From Isochrysis galbana (lineage: Eukaryota; Haptophyta; Isochrysidales; Isochrysidaceae), in assembly GCA_018136815.1 (NCBI GenBank), contig CM030933.1, positions 1,116,001 to 1,180,000 of the forward strand: DNA of 64,000 nucleotides, read 5' to 3'. Of the stretch, positions 18,888-29,364 are shown piece by piece. Under the pieces are notes generated by a model that did not search any database, had not been told where the DNA came from, and saw nothing but the letters and a program-made list of their open reading frames with translations. The position numbers and the translations under genes are program-made. The stretch's first letter is position 1. Each line of letters opens with the position of its first letter.

Positions 18888-21593
18888 ATGCGGCCGCTCG
18901 GCGCCGCGCTCTCCGCTCTCTCCTCCGCGCTTGCGTGCGCGGCTGTCGCGCCGAGCACGGCATCGATTGAGGCGCTCTCACCGGAGGAGGCCAATGTTTA
19001 CCATGGTATGGACGCCGCGGCCAGCGCTGAAGCCCTCGCTGAGTATGCCGACGTGACACTGCTCGACCACGAGTGGCGCAACGTGGCCGACCCGGCGCTC
19101 AACATGAGCAGCTTTGCGGAGCGCTGCCAGAACAGCCTAAAGCGTGCCATATGGGAGGAGGAGCGCGGGCTACCACCCTACCTCTACGTCGATCCGCTCG
19201 ACGGTGTCGCCGTTGGCGAGCGTGCCCAGCCGAACGACCCTCGGATCGTGTACTTCATCGGCATCACTCGCCCATCTGGCGCGATAATCGCGTCCCGGCT
19301 GCTTCGGGCACTCCACCACTCGTCCCATCTATACATGATTCACGTGAGTGGGGCCGGTTCGGGCTCCTTGCACAGGGGCTCACCCCAGGCCGGACGCCAG
19401 GCACCACCTCATCACGGGCATGTGCGCCTCGACAGCAACTCCGCTTAACCCCTCCTTTCCACCCGTGCGACAGGTCGACCTCAAGGCCGATCCATCCGTC
19501 TACCGCAAGCTGTCGGACCTGACCCGTGACCACCCGAACATAAGGCTGCTCTCAACCAGACGGCTTGTGCAGTGGGGAGGCTTCACGATGGTCTCGACCA
19601 TGCTTGATGCCATTGCATCCATTGTGGCTCGGAACCTTGATTTCGACTTCTTCATCAACTTATCAGACGCTGACATGTCGCTTCGTACGAATTCCGAGGT
19701 GATGGAGTTCCTAAGGCCGTACAAAGGCCGCCAGTTCGTTCAGGTGCGTGCGAAGGGGGATGACTCGTTTTGGCGAATATTGCTCACGTGCAGTTATGCA
19801 ATGTTATGGGGGAGTTGAGACTCTCATCGCTCCTACGCTTACCATACACCCTACATCTACCCCCTGTCATCTCAGGTGCACGCCGGGAATGGTGAGTGGC
19901 TTCAGCGCGCGCGCAACTTTACGGGGACCCATGCCGTGGTGGAGTGCGGCGGCTACGGCTTCGTTTCCCTCAACGACACGCGGCCAATCGACATCGGAGG
20001 CGCGCATCCTAGCTGTTGCTTTGGCCGTGGGGGCCCCGTGGTCTATGTAAACGACACGAGGTTGCACTTGCGTGAGGCTCGCTCCGCCATGAGGGCTGAG
20101 GCAGCCAGTCACCTCGCGATGGCAGCACGCGAGGCCGCCGAGCAGATAGGCGACGCTGACCCAGTGGGATCATTGAGCGAGGCGGGCGAGGAAGTGGATA
20201 GAGCTGGGGCTGAGGCGGCCAAAGCACGCGCCGCTGCGCGAGAGGCTGCTATAGAGACGGTCCGCTATTTGCACACAGGGTCGCAATGGGTGGTTCTGGA
20301 TCGTACCTTCTGCCACTACTTGATTAAGGATGAGCGCGCTATTCGATGGCGGAAAGTATTTGCGGCGCGCTTCTTGGCCGACGAGTCATTCGTGCAAACC
20401 GTGTTGATGCATTCGCCATTCCGGTCGACCAACATCAACAATAATCTGCGTTACATTATGTGGCCACAATACTATGGAGACCCGACATCGTATTGGATAC
20501 GCATGGGGTGGAATTTTGTAGGCGGCCCGACCGTCATCAACGCGACTGAGGCCATGGAGGTCTTCAAAACCCCGTACCTGCTCGCAAGAAAGGTGCGGTG
20601 GTCACCGGCATATGATCGCTACGTTCTCACGATTTTTGTTCCTTCGTGACAACACTTTTAAGGAGCCATGCTCACTTCACATAATTATCTTCCCCCCACA
20701 ATCCAAGCTCGGCCCTCACGCACGATCTATGCCCTTTACAGGTGGATCCTTTGGTCGACCCTGAGACTATCCGTTTGTACGACGTTTGGATGGACGCAAA
20801 GCTTGCCAACGGAACTGACAAAGTATGGCTGGACGGCACCATCATCGAGCAAGAGCCGCTTGGTGGACGCAGTCAGCAAGCCCAACGGCTCGCGCAACAA
20901 CGCGCACAGCTGCAGATGCAGCGTCTACATCAACGTCAGCGGATCTACCAGCGATTGGGCGAGGGGCCGTTACCTGCGGCGAGCGCAACTACCACTAGTT
21001 TGATGCTTGGGCTTCGCGCCGGTGATGGAGATATTGATGCCCAGCTCGCCGCACGGGCCGGTGGCGAACCACGTACTCTTGAGGGGCGTTCGCGGCGTGT
21101 GTCTACCGTCACGTTCACGGACGGATCCACATGCGACTGTTCACCGCGTTGCATTTCTGTGGGCTCGTGTTGCGATGATTGGATGCAATTGTGTGGGGGA
21201 GTAGCGTCCGGTGAGGCGGAGGCGACGCAATCTCAGCCGCTTCCACGATGCCCCCCGGCTGCATCTCCACCTCTTGCCTCGTTGGCGACGGAGGGACGGC
21301 CCGTCCGTCTCACCTTCATCAATTTGGCGCGCTACCCGCTCCGGCTAGTCTTTTTGGGTGCGGATGGTGAGGCTGTGGACGCGGGCGCCATCGAGCCCCA
21401 CGGGGCCGCCCGAACGTTCGACTCTGCCGACACGCACGCTTGGGCTGCCCGAACTTTCAGGGGTGAGACGGTCTTGGAGCTCGAGCCAAGGCCAGGTGAT
21501 AGGCCGAAACGGCACATCGTCGACATAGAGGAATGCGACCTTGCTGCAGCTCGGGAGCCTGCAAAGCAACCCTTGCATGAAGGCTGGCGATGA
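18888..21593 (+). CDS. xylosyltransferase-like GT14 protein fused to somatomedin-B and VHL-beta-like domains
   Basis: Four exons, all phase 0: 18888-19343, 19474-19743, 19876-20592 and 20742-21593. Introns are 130, 132 and 149 bp with gtgagt/gtgcg donors and cag/acag acceptors. The product is 764 residues. It opens with a signal peptide (MRPLGAALSALSSALACAAV). The GT14 region includes FFINLSDADMSLRT, DESFVQTVLMHS, NNNLRYIMW and LLARKVDPLVDPE across the third junction, as in peptide-O-xylosyltransferases and I-branching enzymes. Unusually, residues about 612-632 read CDCSPRCISVGSCCDDWMQLC, a somatomedin-B cysteine pattern. Residues 667-731 (VRLTFINLARYPLRLVF ... THAWAARTFRGETVLEL) resemble the VHL beta domain. 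A Golgi glycosyltransferase is likely; acceptor unknown. The start is set at the ATG giving a signal peptide; the upstream frame is GA-repeat-derived. Confidence 0.85.
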
Positions 21594-21910
21594 GCATTCA
21601 TGACACGCGTGCTCTTAAGCTTGTGGTCCTTGAGATTATTTTACTACTGTAATATGTGCATTCCGTGTCACTAGTTGTTTGTTAGTACTCGCACGACGAC
21701 ACCACTACGCCGTCAGAAAGGTAAAAGGATGGTGTGTTCGTAGTGTATGGCAGCTGATAGAAAAAACTACTAAAAAACTTCTTAATATTCTCGCCGCGCG
21801 CGCGACTCCGCACCACTACCGTGCAGCCACGCCCGCTACTCTCCTATAGAAAAAACTACGAGTATTGTTATAGTTCGAACGTATCTAAATGCGCGGAAAT
21901 ACAACTATCA
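21594..21910. other. intergenic, with a family-A 5' end
   Basis: AT-richer DNA. Positions 21779-21846 (cttcttaatattctcgccgcgcg) match the 5' end of family A, here apparently truncated after about 70 bp. Confidence 0.5.
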
Positions 21911-21920
21911 GTAAAATTGA

Positions 21921-22330
21921 TAGGGTCATGGGGGCCCCGTGCCCCCCCTCCTCCATCGCAGACACCCCCTGGGTGGGCCTGCACACTCAACCTCAGCCCC
22001 TGCCTGCTGGCAGGGGCTGAGCTGACATCACTCTGGCACAGACCCTCGCCGAGCGCGCATCGCGCGCCGCACGCATTCGCCTGCACTGGCCCCTGATCGT
22101 ACTGACCCCCCACTCCACCACTGAGCCACAAACCACCTGAGCCGCCAGGAGGGCACCCAGGACCAGCGAGGCCAGCGAGGGAGAGGCAGGAGAGGCCAGG
22201 GGCCCAGCCCCAGCCTCCACTGCCCCCTGAGCTGGCCCAGCTGGCCCTCTGGGGGGACCCGAGGGTCCCCTCAGAGGGGTGCCATGGCGCGCGCAGGCAT
22301 CGCACGCCCGTAAGAGAACGAAGAGAACCG
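21921..22330 (-). repeat. family-B SINE-like element, copy B2 (5' part diverged)
   Basis: The reverse complement shows the B body: ggcagtggaggctggggctggg, caggggctgaggttgag and cgatggagg next to the 3' end. The expected 3' tail ttataaaagtagg has been replaced by cctatcaattttact. The hairpin segment is absent. Confidence 0.65.
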
Positions 22331-22689
22331 CGAGAAAAGAACGACAAAAAAAACGACGCGATCTGACCCAAGAAAAGGTAAGACTCACGCCTGTTTACGG
22401 TATGTTTACAGGCCGACACCCCGAGCGACACACGAATGCCGCGAAAACGCGGAGATACTTGAAAAAGACGCGAGAAGAGGGGGCCGAGACCTCCCAGGGG
22501 CACGAAGTGTCACATGCAACAGGCGTTTACGTTTGTTTTGCCACAGGAACACCACACCAGCAGGTCTGCCCCAGCCCACCCCCTGCACTTGGCCCGTTGT
22601 AGTGCACGCGGCCCCCCCCCCGATACCAAAGACAAAGGAATGAAGGGGGTAGTGTAAGGGAGTGAGTAAACTGGGGTGTAGGCGATGTC

Positions 22690-23118
22690 GTGAGTGAGTA
22701 CCGTGAGTACGTGGACTGTATAGCTAGCGTGAGTAGCCCGAATCTTCAGATGTTTTATTATTATCTAAATGCGCGGAAAGCGCTGTGGAAACACGCGCTC
22801 GACGCATGGTTCTGCCGCACCGGGCTAGGAAGGGGCACTGTCCTCTCCACGATCCCGATAAAAACACTGACGGGCAGCCTGATGGGCAACCCGGCACTCC
22901 CGACTTTTTGGAAAGAGGCCATCGCGAACTTCAGGGACCTCGACGTACAACCCTCGTTCCTCACGCGCGATGGCGCGCTCTCGCAGCCCCTGTGGCACAA
23001 CCCGCACTTCCCTCCTCCAGCGATTCGTGCCCCGTGGGCACGAATGTGGGAGTCCCTGCACGCCAACGTAGTGCACAACGTATTCAAAGACGACACCGCA
23101 CCACTAGAGGCAATGTGA
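22690..23118 (+). pseudogene. LINE-type reverse transcriptase remnant, copy 2
   Basis: A 142-codon frame contains NPALPTFWKEAIANFRDLDV, then LTRDGALSQPLWHNPHF and APWARMWESLHANVVHNVF. It is the spacing and PLWxNP type of motif found near the C-terminus of non-LTR ORF2 proteins. There is no catalytic YADD core, so the piece is a 5'-truncated fragment. It shares flanking sequence with the next copy at 23229-23788. Confidence 0.5.
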
Positions 23119-23228
23119 CATAGACGGGATCCCCACACCCAAACACGGCCGCAAGGACGTTACACGAGAGTGACCATACCAAAAGGCCTGCTCCGACCCC
23201 ACACTCCAAACCAGACCTCAGGTAGTGC

Positions 23229-23788
23229 ACCGAGGTCGGACCCCGGAAACCAAAGAAAAAGGAAAGAAGGGGGGCAGGGGAGGAGGTGGAGGGAGGGGAG
23301 ATAAGGACGATGGTAATAGAGAGGGTGAGTCCTGTAGACAGTAGGTGTATAGCCCCGAATCTTCAGATGTTTTTTTTTATTCAAAGACGACACCTTCACG
23401 ACACCCTACAGCAGAGAAGAGTGCTCGGCCTACGTCGAACACCTCCCAGAGACATTTATTTACACACGAAAACCGCACCGTCCACAAATCGGAATTCCTA
23501 GACTCATGGAGCGCGGTGATCGAACACGCGCGACAAATACTCAACAAATCGTCGGAACGCCCACCGCCCGACCCTAGAGAGAGAGCCTCCCTGGAAAACG
23601 GCAGAGACGCCTCGCAGGGTGCGGGAGAAACGAAACAAGCAGAGATTAGAGTCTCGGAAGATGAGAAATACATCAAAAAACTTAATAACATATGGATCCA
23701 CGCTAGCACGGACTACCTCGGAGAGGCATCCGACACCGGCAACGTCGTTAACGTTGAAGAAATTCAACGATATCACATCGATGTTTGA
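23229..23788 (+). pseudogene. LINE-type remnant, copy 3, internally deleted
   Basis: Shares agccccgaatcttcagatg with copy 2 (22733) but jumps from the T-run straight to ttcaaagacgacacc, which in copy 2 lies about 325 bp further on. Beyond this it extends further downstream (SWSAVIEHARQILNKSSERP, then KYIKKLNNIWIHASTDYLGE), so together the copies show more of the parent element. No function. Confidence 0.4.
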
Positions 23789-24440
23789 GTCTGTCCTCCG
23801 ATCGTAGCCTCGGGCTGTGCCACATCTGTCACTGCGGCGGTGGTGACTTGACATGCTTGGGAGTTTTGCGCAGTTGTAGTGCTGTGCGTGTGGGGAGTCT
23901 TAGTGTTGTTGGTTGTTTGTGAGTTGGTTGTTTGTGAGTTGGTTGTTTGTGAGTTGGTTGTTTGTGAGTTGGTTGTTTGTGAGTTGGTTGTTTGTTTGGG
24001 ACTTTCATGTAACAGCTTCTGACTTGTATCCAGTTGGTCTTTCAACATTTTACGTATCTTGTTGTCATGCACACCATTTGAGTAGTTTATGATACCTTTA
24101 ATTACTTTTTTTGCATTTGCATTGTCATTAGACGTTGCAAGCCTTTCCATCTCGTTCGCTTTTTCCCTCACATAAACGCAAGATTTTCAAATAATGTAGA
24201 TAGGTCTTGCTCCATTCCTCTCTCCAGTTCTTCCTCTTCCTCCATTTCGTTCTCCCGTTCTTTCTTCATTGTGTTCTCTCCTTCCTCCATTTCCGGATAA
24301 CTCATCGGACCTTTTGTTGTAGTATCCTCATACGACACAAACACAAGAAAAAAAATGCGATTGAGAGTGGGTAGACGCGGTGTGAGAAAGGTTTGACCGC
24401 GCCTCGGCCATAGCGTTTTCGTACATGACGTTATTTCCAC
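23773..24440 (-). CDS. unrecognised Lys/Glu-rich protein in two overlapping frames (possibly broken)
   Basis: Frame one (24440 down to 24168) encodes METSCT-like start, then a Glu/Lys/Met-rich stretch and ends LFENLAFM. Frame two, overlapping by 4 bases in the other register (24171 down to 23773), continues with REKANEMERLATSNDNANAK, then six TTNSQ pentapeptides and a Thr/Gln-rich tail. The joint looks like one helical protein split by a frameshift at atgtgaggg. The region is clearly more AT-rich than its surroundings and uses AAA/GAA/AAT codons, unlike neighbouring genes. This suggests foreign or mobile origin. No family recognised. Confidence 0.35.
23909..23995 (+). repeat. 15 bp tandem repeat encoding TTNSQ
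   Basis: About six copies of gttggttgtttgtga; on the minus strand they code the pentapeptide TTNSQ. Confidence 0.9.
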
Positions 24441-24715
24441 TCGACTAACTACCCACCACTAACTGCCCCACCCACTCTCTACGAACTGCCTTCACCCGCT
24501 AACTGCCCACCACTAACTGCCTTCACCCTTCACCCACTAACTGCCCACCACTAACTGCCCACCACGAACTGCCCACCACGAACTGCCCACCACGAACTGC
24601 TCACCACGAACTGCCCACCACGAACTGCCCACCACGGACTGCCCACCACTAGCTGCCCCCCCGCCCCCACCCGACTAACTGCCCACCCACCGACCTGACT
24701 AACTGCCCACTCGGC
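24430..24715 (+). repeat. 14 bp minisatellite (gaactgcccaccac)
   Basis: Degenerate at the left with mixed cactaactgcc units, then seven near-perfect gaactgcccaccac units at 24563-24650. Spacers of unique sequence are missing, so it is not a CRISPR array. Confidence 0.85.
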
Positions 24716-24840
24716 AACTGCAGCAGCCCCTGCCAGAAGCGCAGGGGCTGGGGTTGATTGTGCGGGCCCACCCAGGAGGGTGTCCGCGATGGAGTGAGGA
24801 GGGCGCGAGGCCCCCATTGACCCCCACGTATAAAAGTAGA
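24715..24840 (+). repeat. family-B element, 3' fragment (B3)
   Basis: Runs from cagcccctgccagaagcgcagggg to the diagnostic 3' end ccccacgtataaaagtag. It is joined directly to the 14 bp minisatellite on its 5' side. Confidence 0.7.
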
Positions 24841-25048
24841 TTATTGTAATGAGTAATAAGAATGAGTGCACTAATATGACCAGCTAACTGCCATAGGTCG
24901 CTCACACATTGCAGCAAGCACCAGCAAGCATACAAGCGACAAGGGCGGTGTAGCGCGGTCCACACAACCATATTATTGTGCACAAACTCAGCTACAGCAG
25001 CTCACAGTAAACTTGTGCGCCACGCGGGCGCTGTTACCAACCACTGAG

Positions 25049-27469
25049 TCAGCATTGATTTGGTCCATATCCATCAGCATCAGCGATTGCGCTTTGCTTC
25101 GAGGAAAGTTCTTGGCAAAATTCCATCACCTGATCGTTAAGATTCCGCAACTGTTCCAAGGTTATCAACTTATCCTTTTGATTGGTGACCTCGACATCTG
25201 GTTTTGCCAGAATCTTGCGGGTTTCTTCCGGCGATTTGTTCCGCCACAGGTCCTTGAGGCGCTTAGCATCAGTGTTGTTCGCATTGTAGGTTGCTAACAC
25301 TGTCATTCGACGAGTTGTGGGGTCGTGAACTAGTCCAAGCGGGCACGTCCTCTGCATACTAAGCCAAGCTTCATACTGAGTCTGTGTTGCACGGGGTTCC
25401 GGCGTGAACAGACGATCTGCCATTGCACTCAAGAACGCGCATCGACTAGCGGGGTGTGCTGGAATGCTGGAGAGATTTGGGGCTTCGAGGCTCCGGGCAT
25501 GCAAAGTTGCAAATATAGGGAGGGCAGGCTAGAACTCGAGGCGTACCCAGAAGCGTGACATGTATGAAAGGTCAAGGAGCACAAGCACGTCGGCTCCCAA
25601 ATAAAGCATATTGACGTTCTTGAGCATCCAATCGAACTCGTACCTTTCACTTTTTGAGCGATCATCGGGGCGGGAATCACTAGCCCGAGCATCTGACTTA
25701 CGTTGGGGCATGCACCAGTAATCGTACCACACATAGCGGATAGAGCTGTGTTGCTGCAGGTGAGTTCGAATACACATCAGTTGTTCTCCATGAGCGTCTG
25801 GCTCCTCTTTATTGTTCCAACGGTGCGAGACCGCAAGGATTTCGCCCTTGAGCATTTGCATGTATGCCTCATCGCGGGAAATCGTACGGTGCACGAGAGG
25901 CGTCGGGTCCATGGAATGCAGCTCTTGAAATCGTGGCAACGTGGGGTTCTCACTCGTCTGTTCATACTTGCGTAGATAATCCGCATCAACAAACCAGAAT
26001 CGGCATTGGTTCTTTTGTTTATGCTTCTCAATCTTCTCCTTCAACGCTTTCAACTGGTTGCGCTCTTCCGGGGTCATTTCGCCAAGGTACTTCTGTCGGT
26101 CGTGAAATTGCCAGCCCAAGAGTATGAATGCGGACAGCATAATCAGACCAATGGACGCTTGCAATGTGCTGAAGACGTAAATCAATTCGGTCGAACGCAG
26201 CACCATGGCAGCAAACGTGCCAAGCCCCATCGTGAATGCTGCTAGGACGGCGCAGCTGAGCAATATCACGATCAAGATCAGTCGCGTTGCACTGTAGGAC
26301 TTGCTAAGTTTCTCTCGTCCTGCTGCATCTTGTTGAATTTTGTCCCAGTTAAACGCACGATTCAGCCAATTATGCCAGCTGAGCTGGTCGTCGATCAAAC
26401 GTACGCACTCGCGGAAGATGGCGACGAGGGTGATGTAGGCGAGACTAGCCGGGATGTATGTAATTTGCCCGATTTCGTTCATAAGACGTAGATTGTTGCA
26501 CTTGTCGTAGAGCGAGCGGTACCCGCCGGCATGGTCATCCGAGCAATTGTATGATGAAAACGGGCCAAGGTCACGGGCATTGGCGAGCTGTCTGGGTTTG
26601 TACACCAGAGTGTAATCAGACTCCATCACACATTTCGAAGCAAAGTATGCTTCGTCGAGGTTGCGCTCGCATAGTTCCTCTAGTTCTTCAGAGTCGTCCT
26701 TGATCACCAATGGGAAGCATAGACTGACAGCGTTGCATAAGACAAGTGTGCAGAACGCAAGAATAATCAGTGCTAAGTACAGCGGTGCCTCTGATTGCAA
26801 GTATTTCCCTGGGCCGCTTTCGTCGCCGGTTTTGAGCCACTCGCGGCGGACAAGAGCAAGGCGAAGTGCCCGAAGCAAGTAAGGGACCAGGAAGCCAACT
26901 GTGAAATTGAGGAGCAGCGTGAAGATGAGGAAGTCGGCAGCTATTATGCCAGTGTAATAAGGAGACGTTGGCAGACCGAAAATGCATAGGACCAGTGTCA
27001 AGCCCTCAGTCACGACATAGGCGTAAACTTGCGACCACGGCAATGATAGTGACTTTGGCACATTCTTATCATCATTAAGCCAATCTACCACAGCCTTCCT
27101 TTGGAGGGCGATTGGGTTGAGCGCGGCGTACAGCGCCGACGTGAAGTAGAAGGTCCCTATGAGCGGAAGACTCGTCCACAAGAAGACGCTGAACTGCACA
27201 GTCCTTATGAGCGAGATCTCTCCGTTTGTGAATGGGCTCTCGCGGCGGATAAACGCGCACACAACGCAGCTCACAGCAACGAGAGTGGGGAAGGACATCA
27301 AGGCCCACGGTAGGATGGCCATCCACCGAGGCGGAGACTTCCCGACCGCCTTCCGAAAGATTTGCTCCTCCATCCTGCTGCCCGCGACAAGCCACTGGAG
27401 CGTCACTGCCCCCCGCGCCAGCTCGCGAGAGATTCGATAACGAACGAGGAAACACGGACTGCCAACCAT
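25049..27469 (-). CDS. multipass membrane protein with C-terminal HET/TIR-like domain
   Basis: Two exons: 25547-27469 and 25049-25381. They are separated by a 165 bp phase-0 intron (gtacgcc...cacag) that turns a premature stop into the reading SRFW-TQYEAWLSMQ. The product is 751 residues. About eight hydrophobic segments fill residues 50-470, for example MAILPWALMSFPTLVAV, FLIFTLLLNFTVGFLV and LILIVILLSCAVLAAF. The cytosolic tail from about residue 530 carries ILAVSHRWN, IRYVWYDYWCMPQ, DVLVLLDLSYMSRFWTQYEAW. That spacing resembles HET domains (YIWIDxLCIxQ ... RxWTxQE). Such domains are linked to cell-death signalling in fungi and to NAD-cleaving TIR-like folds; function here is inferred at best. 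No transporter signature is visible in the membrane part. Confidence 0.75.
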
Positions 27470-27603
27470 TTTGGTGTTTGGATCGACCCTCCGCGTTGGT
27501 GAAGAAGGCGAGGAAAGAGCGACACTCTCGTCGAGCTCTTCCTCGACGTCCGAATCGTACGTCGAACCTCATAACGTCAGAAGAATCCGACTCCGACCGG
27601 TCT

Positions 27604-27628
27604 GGGGGGGGGGGGGGGGGGGGGGGGG
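27604..27628 (+). repeat. homopolymer G tract (25 bp) upstream of the membrane-protein gene
   Basis: Twenty-five consecutive G, followed by a short purine run; 135 bp upstream of the start at 27469. Confidence 0.95.
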
Positions 27629-27836
27629 CGGGAGAGAGAGAGAGAGGACCGGAGGGCGAGCGTAGGTGATGGGAGCGGGAGGAGTGTAGGAGGGGGGGGG
27701 GACGGGGCGGGGTGGGACACTCTCTCTCCTTCTCACGCAGGGGCTGTGTGATTGGAATAATCACCTCCATGTGAGCGCACCCCCTTCCCCCCCCCCTGCG
27801 CGCGCCCCCACCGCCCGCATCGAAGTGCACGCCGAA

Positions 27837-28102
27837 GCAATCGAGACGCGCACCATCATCTCCCCGGGCCCTTGCACTCTGTGAGGATGCGCCTCATACA
27901 TTCGCTTACGCACGCAGGTACCCTGGACGCATCTTGCGCTTCGACGGCCCCCCCCCCCCCCCTCTACCCATGCGCGCCCCCCCCTCTCCACCCATGCGCG
28001 CCTCCGCGAATCGAGACGCGTATCCCCGGGCCCTTGCACTCTGCGAGGATGCTTCGCTTACGCACGCAGGTACCCTGGACGCACCCTTGCGCTTCGACGG
28101 TG
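27837..28102 (+). repeat. tandem duplication of about 105 bp, separated by a C-rich spacer
   Basis: 27837-27948 and 28007-28102 share aatcgagacgcg, ccccgggcccttgcactctg, gaggatgc and cgcacgcaggtaccctggac in order. The second copy has two small deletions. Confidence 0.8.
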
Positions 28103-28383
28103 CCCGCATGCGCGCCGGCACCCATGTTGCTTCTGGGCAACGGCTTCCTGGAAGCGCACGCCGCCACCTCGGTTGCCGCGATCGCTGCAGCAATGCCGCA
28201 TGCAAGCATTCGGTGCTTGCTCTGCGCGATGGTCACGATGGCGATGGAGCGCTCGTCACCAGCGGCCTTCTTTGACGCGCGCAGGAGCACTCCATCATCG
28301 CGGCTGCGCGTCTTTACGATCGAGCACAGCGCCCTCGGACGACTGAGGGTGAGCAGGAGACTGTGGAGCCTGCTCGCTGCCAT
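27964..28383 (-). CDS. possible small gene, unrecognised
   Basis: From the ATG at 28383 the frame reads MAASRLHSLLLTLSRPRAL, then RSIAIVTIAQSKHRMLACGI and AAAIAATEVAACASRKPLPRS. The composition looks ordinary and the leader could target an organelle. The C-terminal part runs into the duplicated GC-rich repeat at 27837-28102, so the real end may have been lost. No family recognised. It may be a pseudogene or a chance ORF. Confidence 0.25.
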   Translation of the reverse strand: MAASRLHSLLLTLSRPRALCSIVKTRSRDDGVLLRASKKAAGDERSIAIVTIAQSKHRMLACGIAAAIAATEVAACASRKPLPRSNMGAGAHAGTVEAQGCVQGTCVRKRSILAECKGPGIRVSIRGGAHGWRGGGAHG

Positions 28384-28689
28384 CTCTCCCGCTCCCGCGC
28401 CCGCGCCCCTTCCTCTCTCCCGCTCCCGCGCCCCTTCCTCTCTTCTGTTTGCACAACTCTCGGCCCTCGGCTCTCCGCTCACTCCCTTGTGATTACATAA
28501 ATAAGTATGATGTTTTATCATATTACATGCCGTCAGTAGCTACTCGCCCTCTCGATCCATAATACAAGCAAACACCACAGCGCGCGGAGACAGATGTCCG
28601 TTATCATACGAAAACAGGAGTCTTATTGAAGAATACCAAATGAAGGAGAACGGAGCGAGAGAGATCGAATTGAGACGATTCTCTGCAAC

Positions 28690-28865
28690 GGTCAACGGTA
28701 TCTGGATATCTGACAGATACCCGGGTACCTGGAAGTATCTGGAATGTCAGGATTTACTATCTGGATATCCGGCTGCCTGGTAGCGCGGCGCACGATCCCT
28801 ATCTGGATACCTGGATCCGGCTACTTAATAGGCAAAGATACCTAGTATCTGGATATCTGGCAAAC
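28690..28865 (+). repeat. tatctggatatctgg-rich repeat cluster
   Basis: At least eight occurrences of tatctggata/tacctgga-type words within 175 bp, including palindromic gatacccgggtacctgg. Related in words to the clusters near 15640, 46855 and 52485. Confidence 0.6.
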
Positions 28866-29364
28866 CGGTTACTAGTCTTACTTCATAATATTCTTAGCAC
28901 CGCACTCGCGGCGCATGGAACCACTACCTACACGTAGTACATAATTATGCATCGCCACGTTGTTAAGTCCGGTCATCGCTCACTATGGACCAGGGTATGT
29001 ACGTTCCGTCCCACGTTCAAGTTCGTGTCGTGACATGTATTTACGTATTAACATGCGATGAAGAGGAAAGATCGTACTAGTATGGGCAACGCACGTTAGC
29101 GCACAATCATCTTGGTGTTAGCACATGCTTTAGGCGGGTGCAGAACCAGCGTAATTTTCCACGTTGAGTCGAACCCAAAATATGGCACCGTGATAGAACA
29201 CGGAAACAAGAGAAATTCGGTTTTTAGCAGTGCCGCTCCACACATATACTGATGGGTTTTCTTACAGTACAATGCCAACCAAAGAATCCCAGATAAGCCA
29301 GTCTCTAGAGCGGAGAACTTGCAAATCAAGCCTTGGAGCCGCCAATACCCACGCGCTTGCCATC
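28866..29364. other. intergenic 3' flank of UNG
   Basis: Ordinary composition, no coding potential beyond frames antisense to UNG, no obvious repeat. Confidence 0.5.

Noticed and set aside
24430..24715. Array resembling CRISPR (repeat units every 14 bp)
   Set aside because: Units abut with no unique spacers and degrade gradually, so it is a minisatellite.
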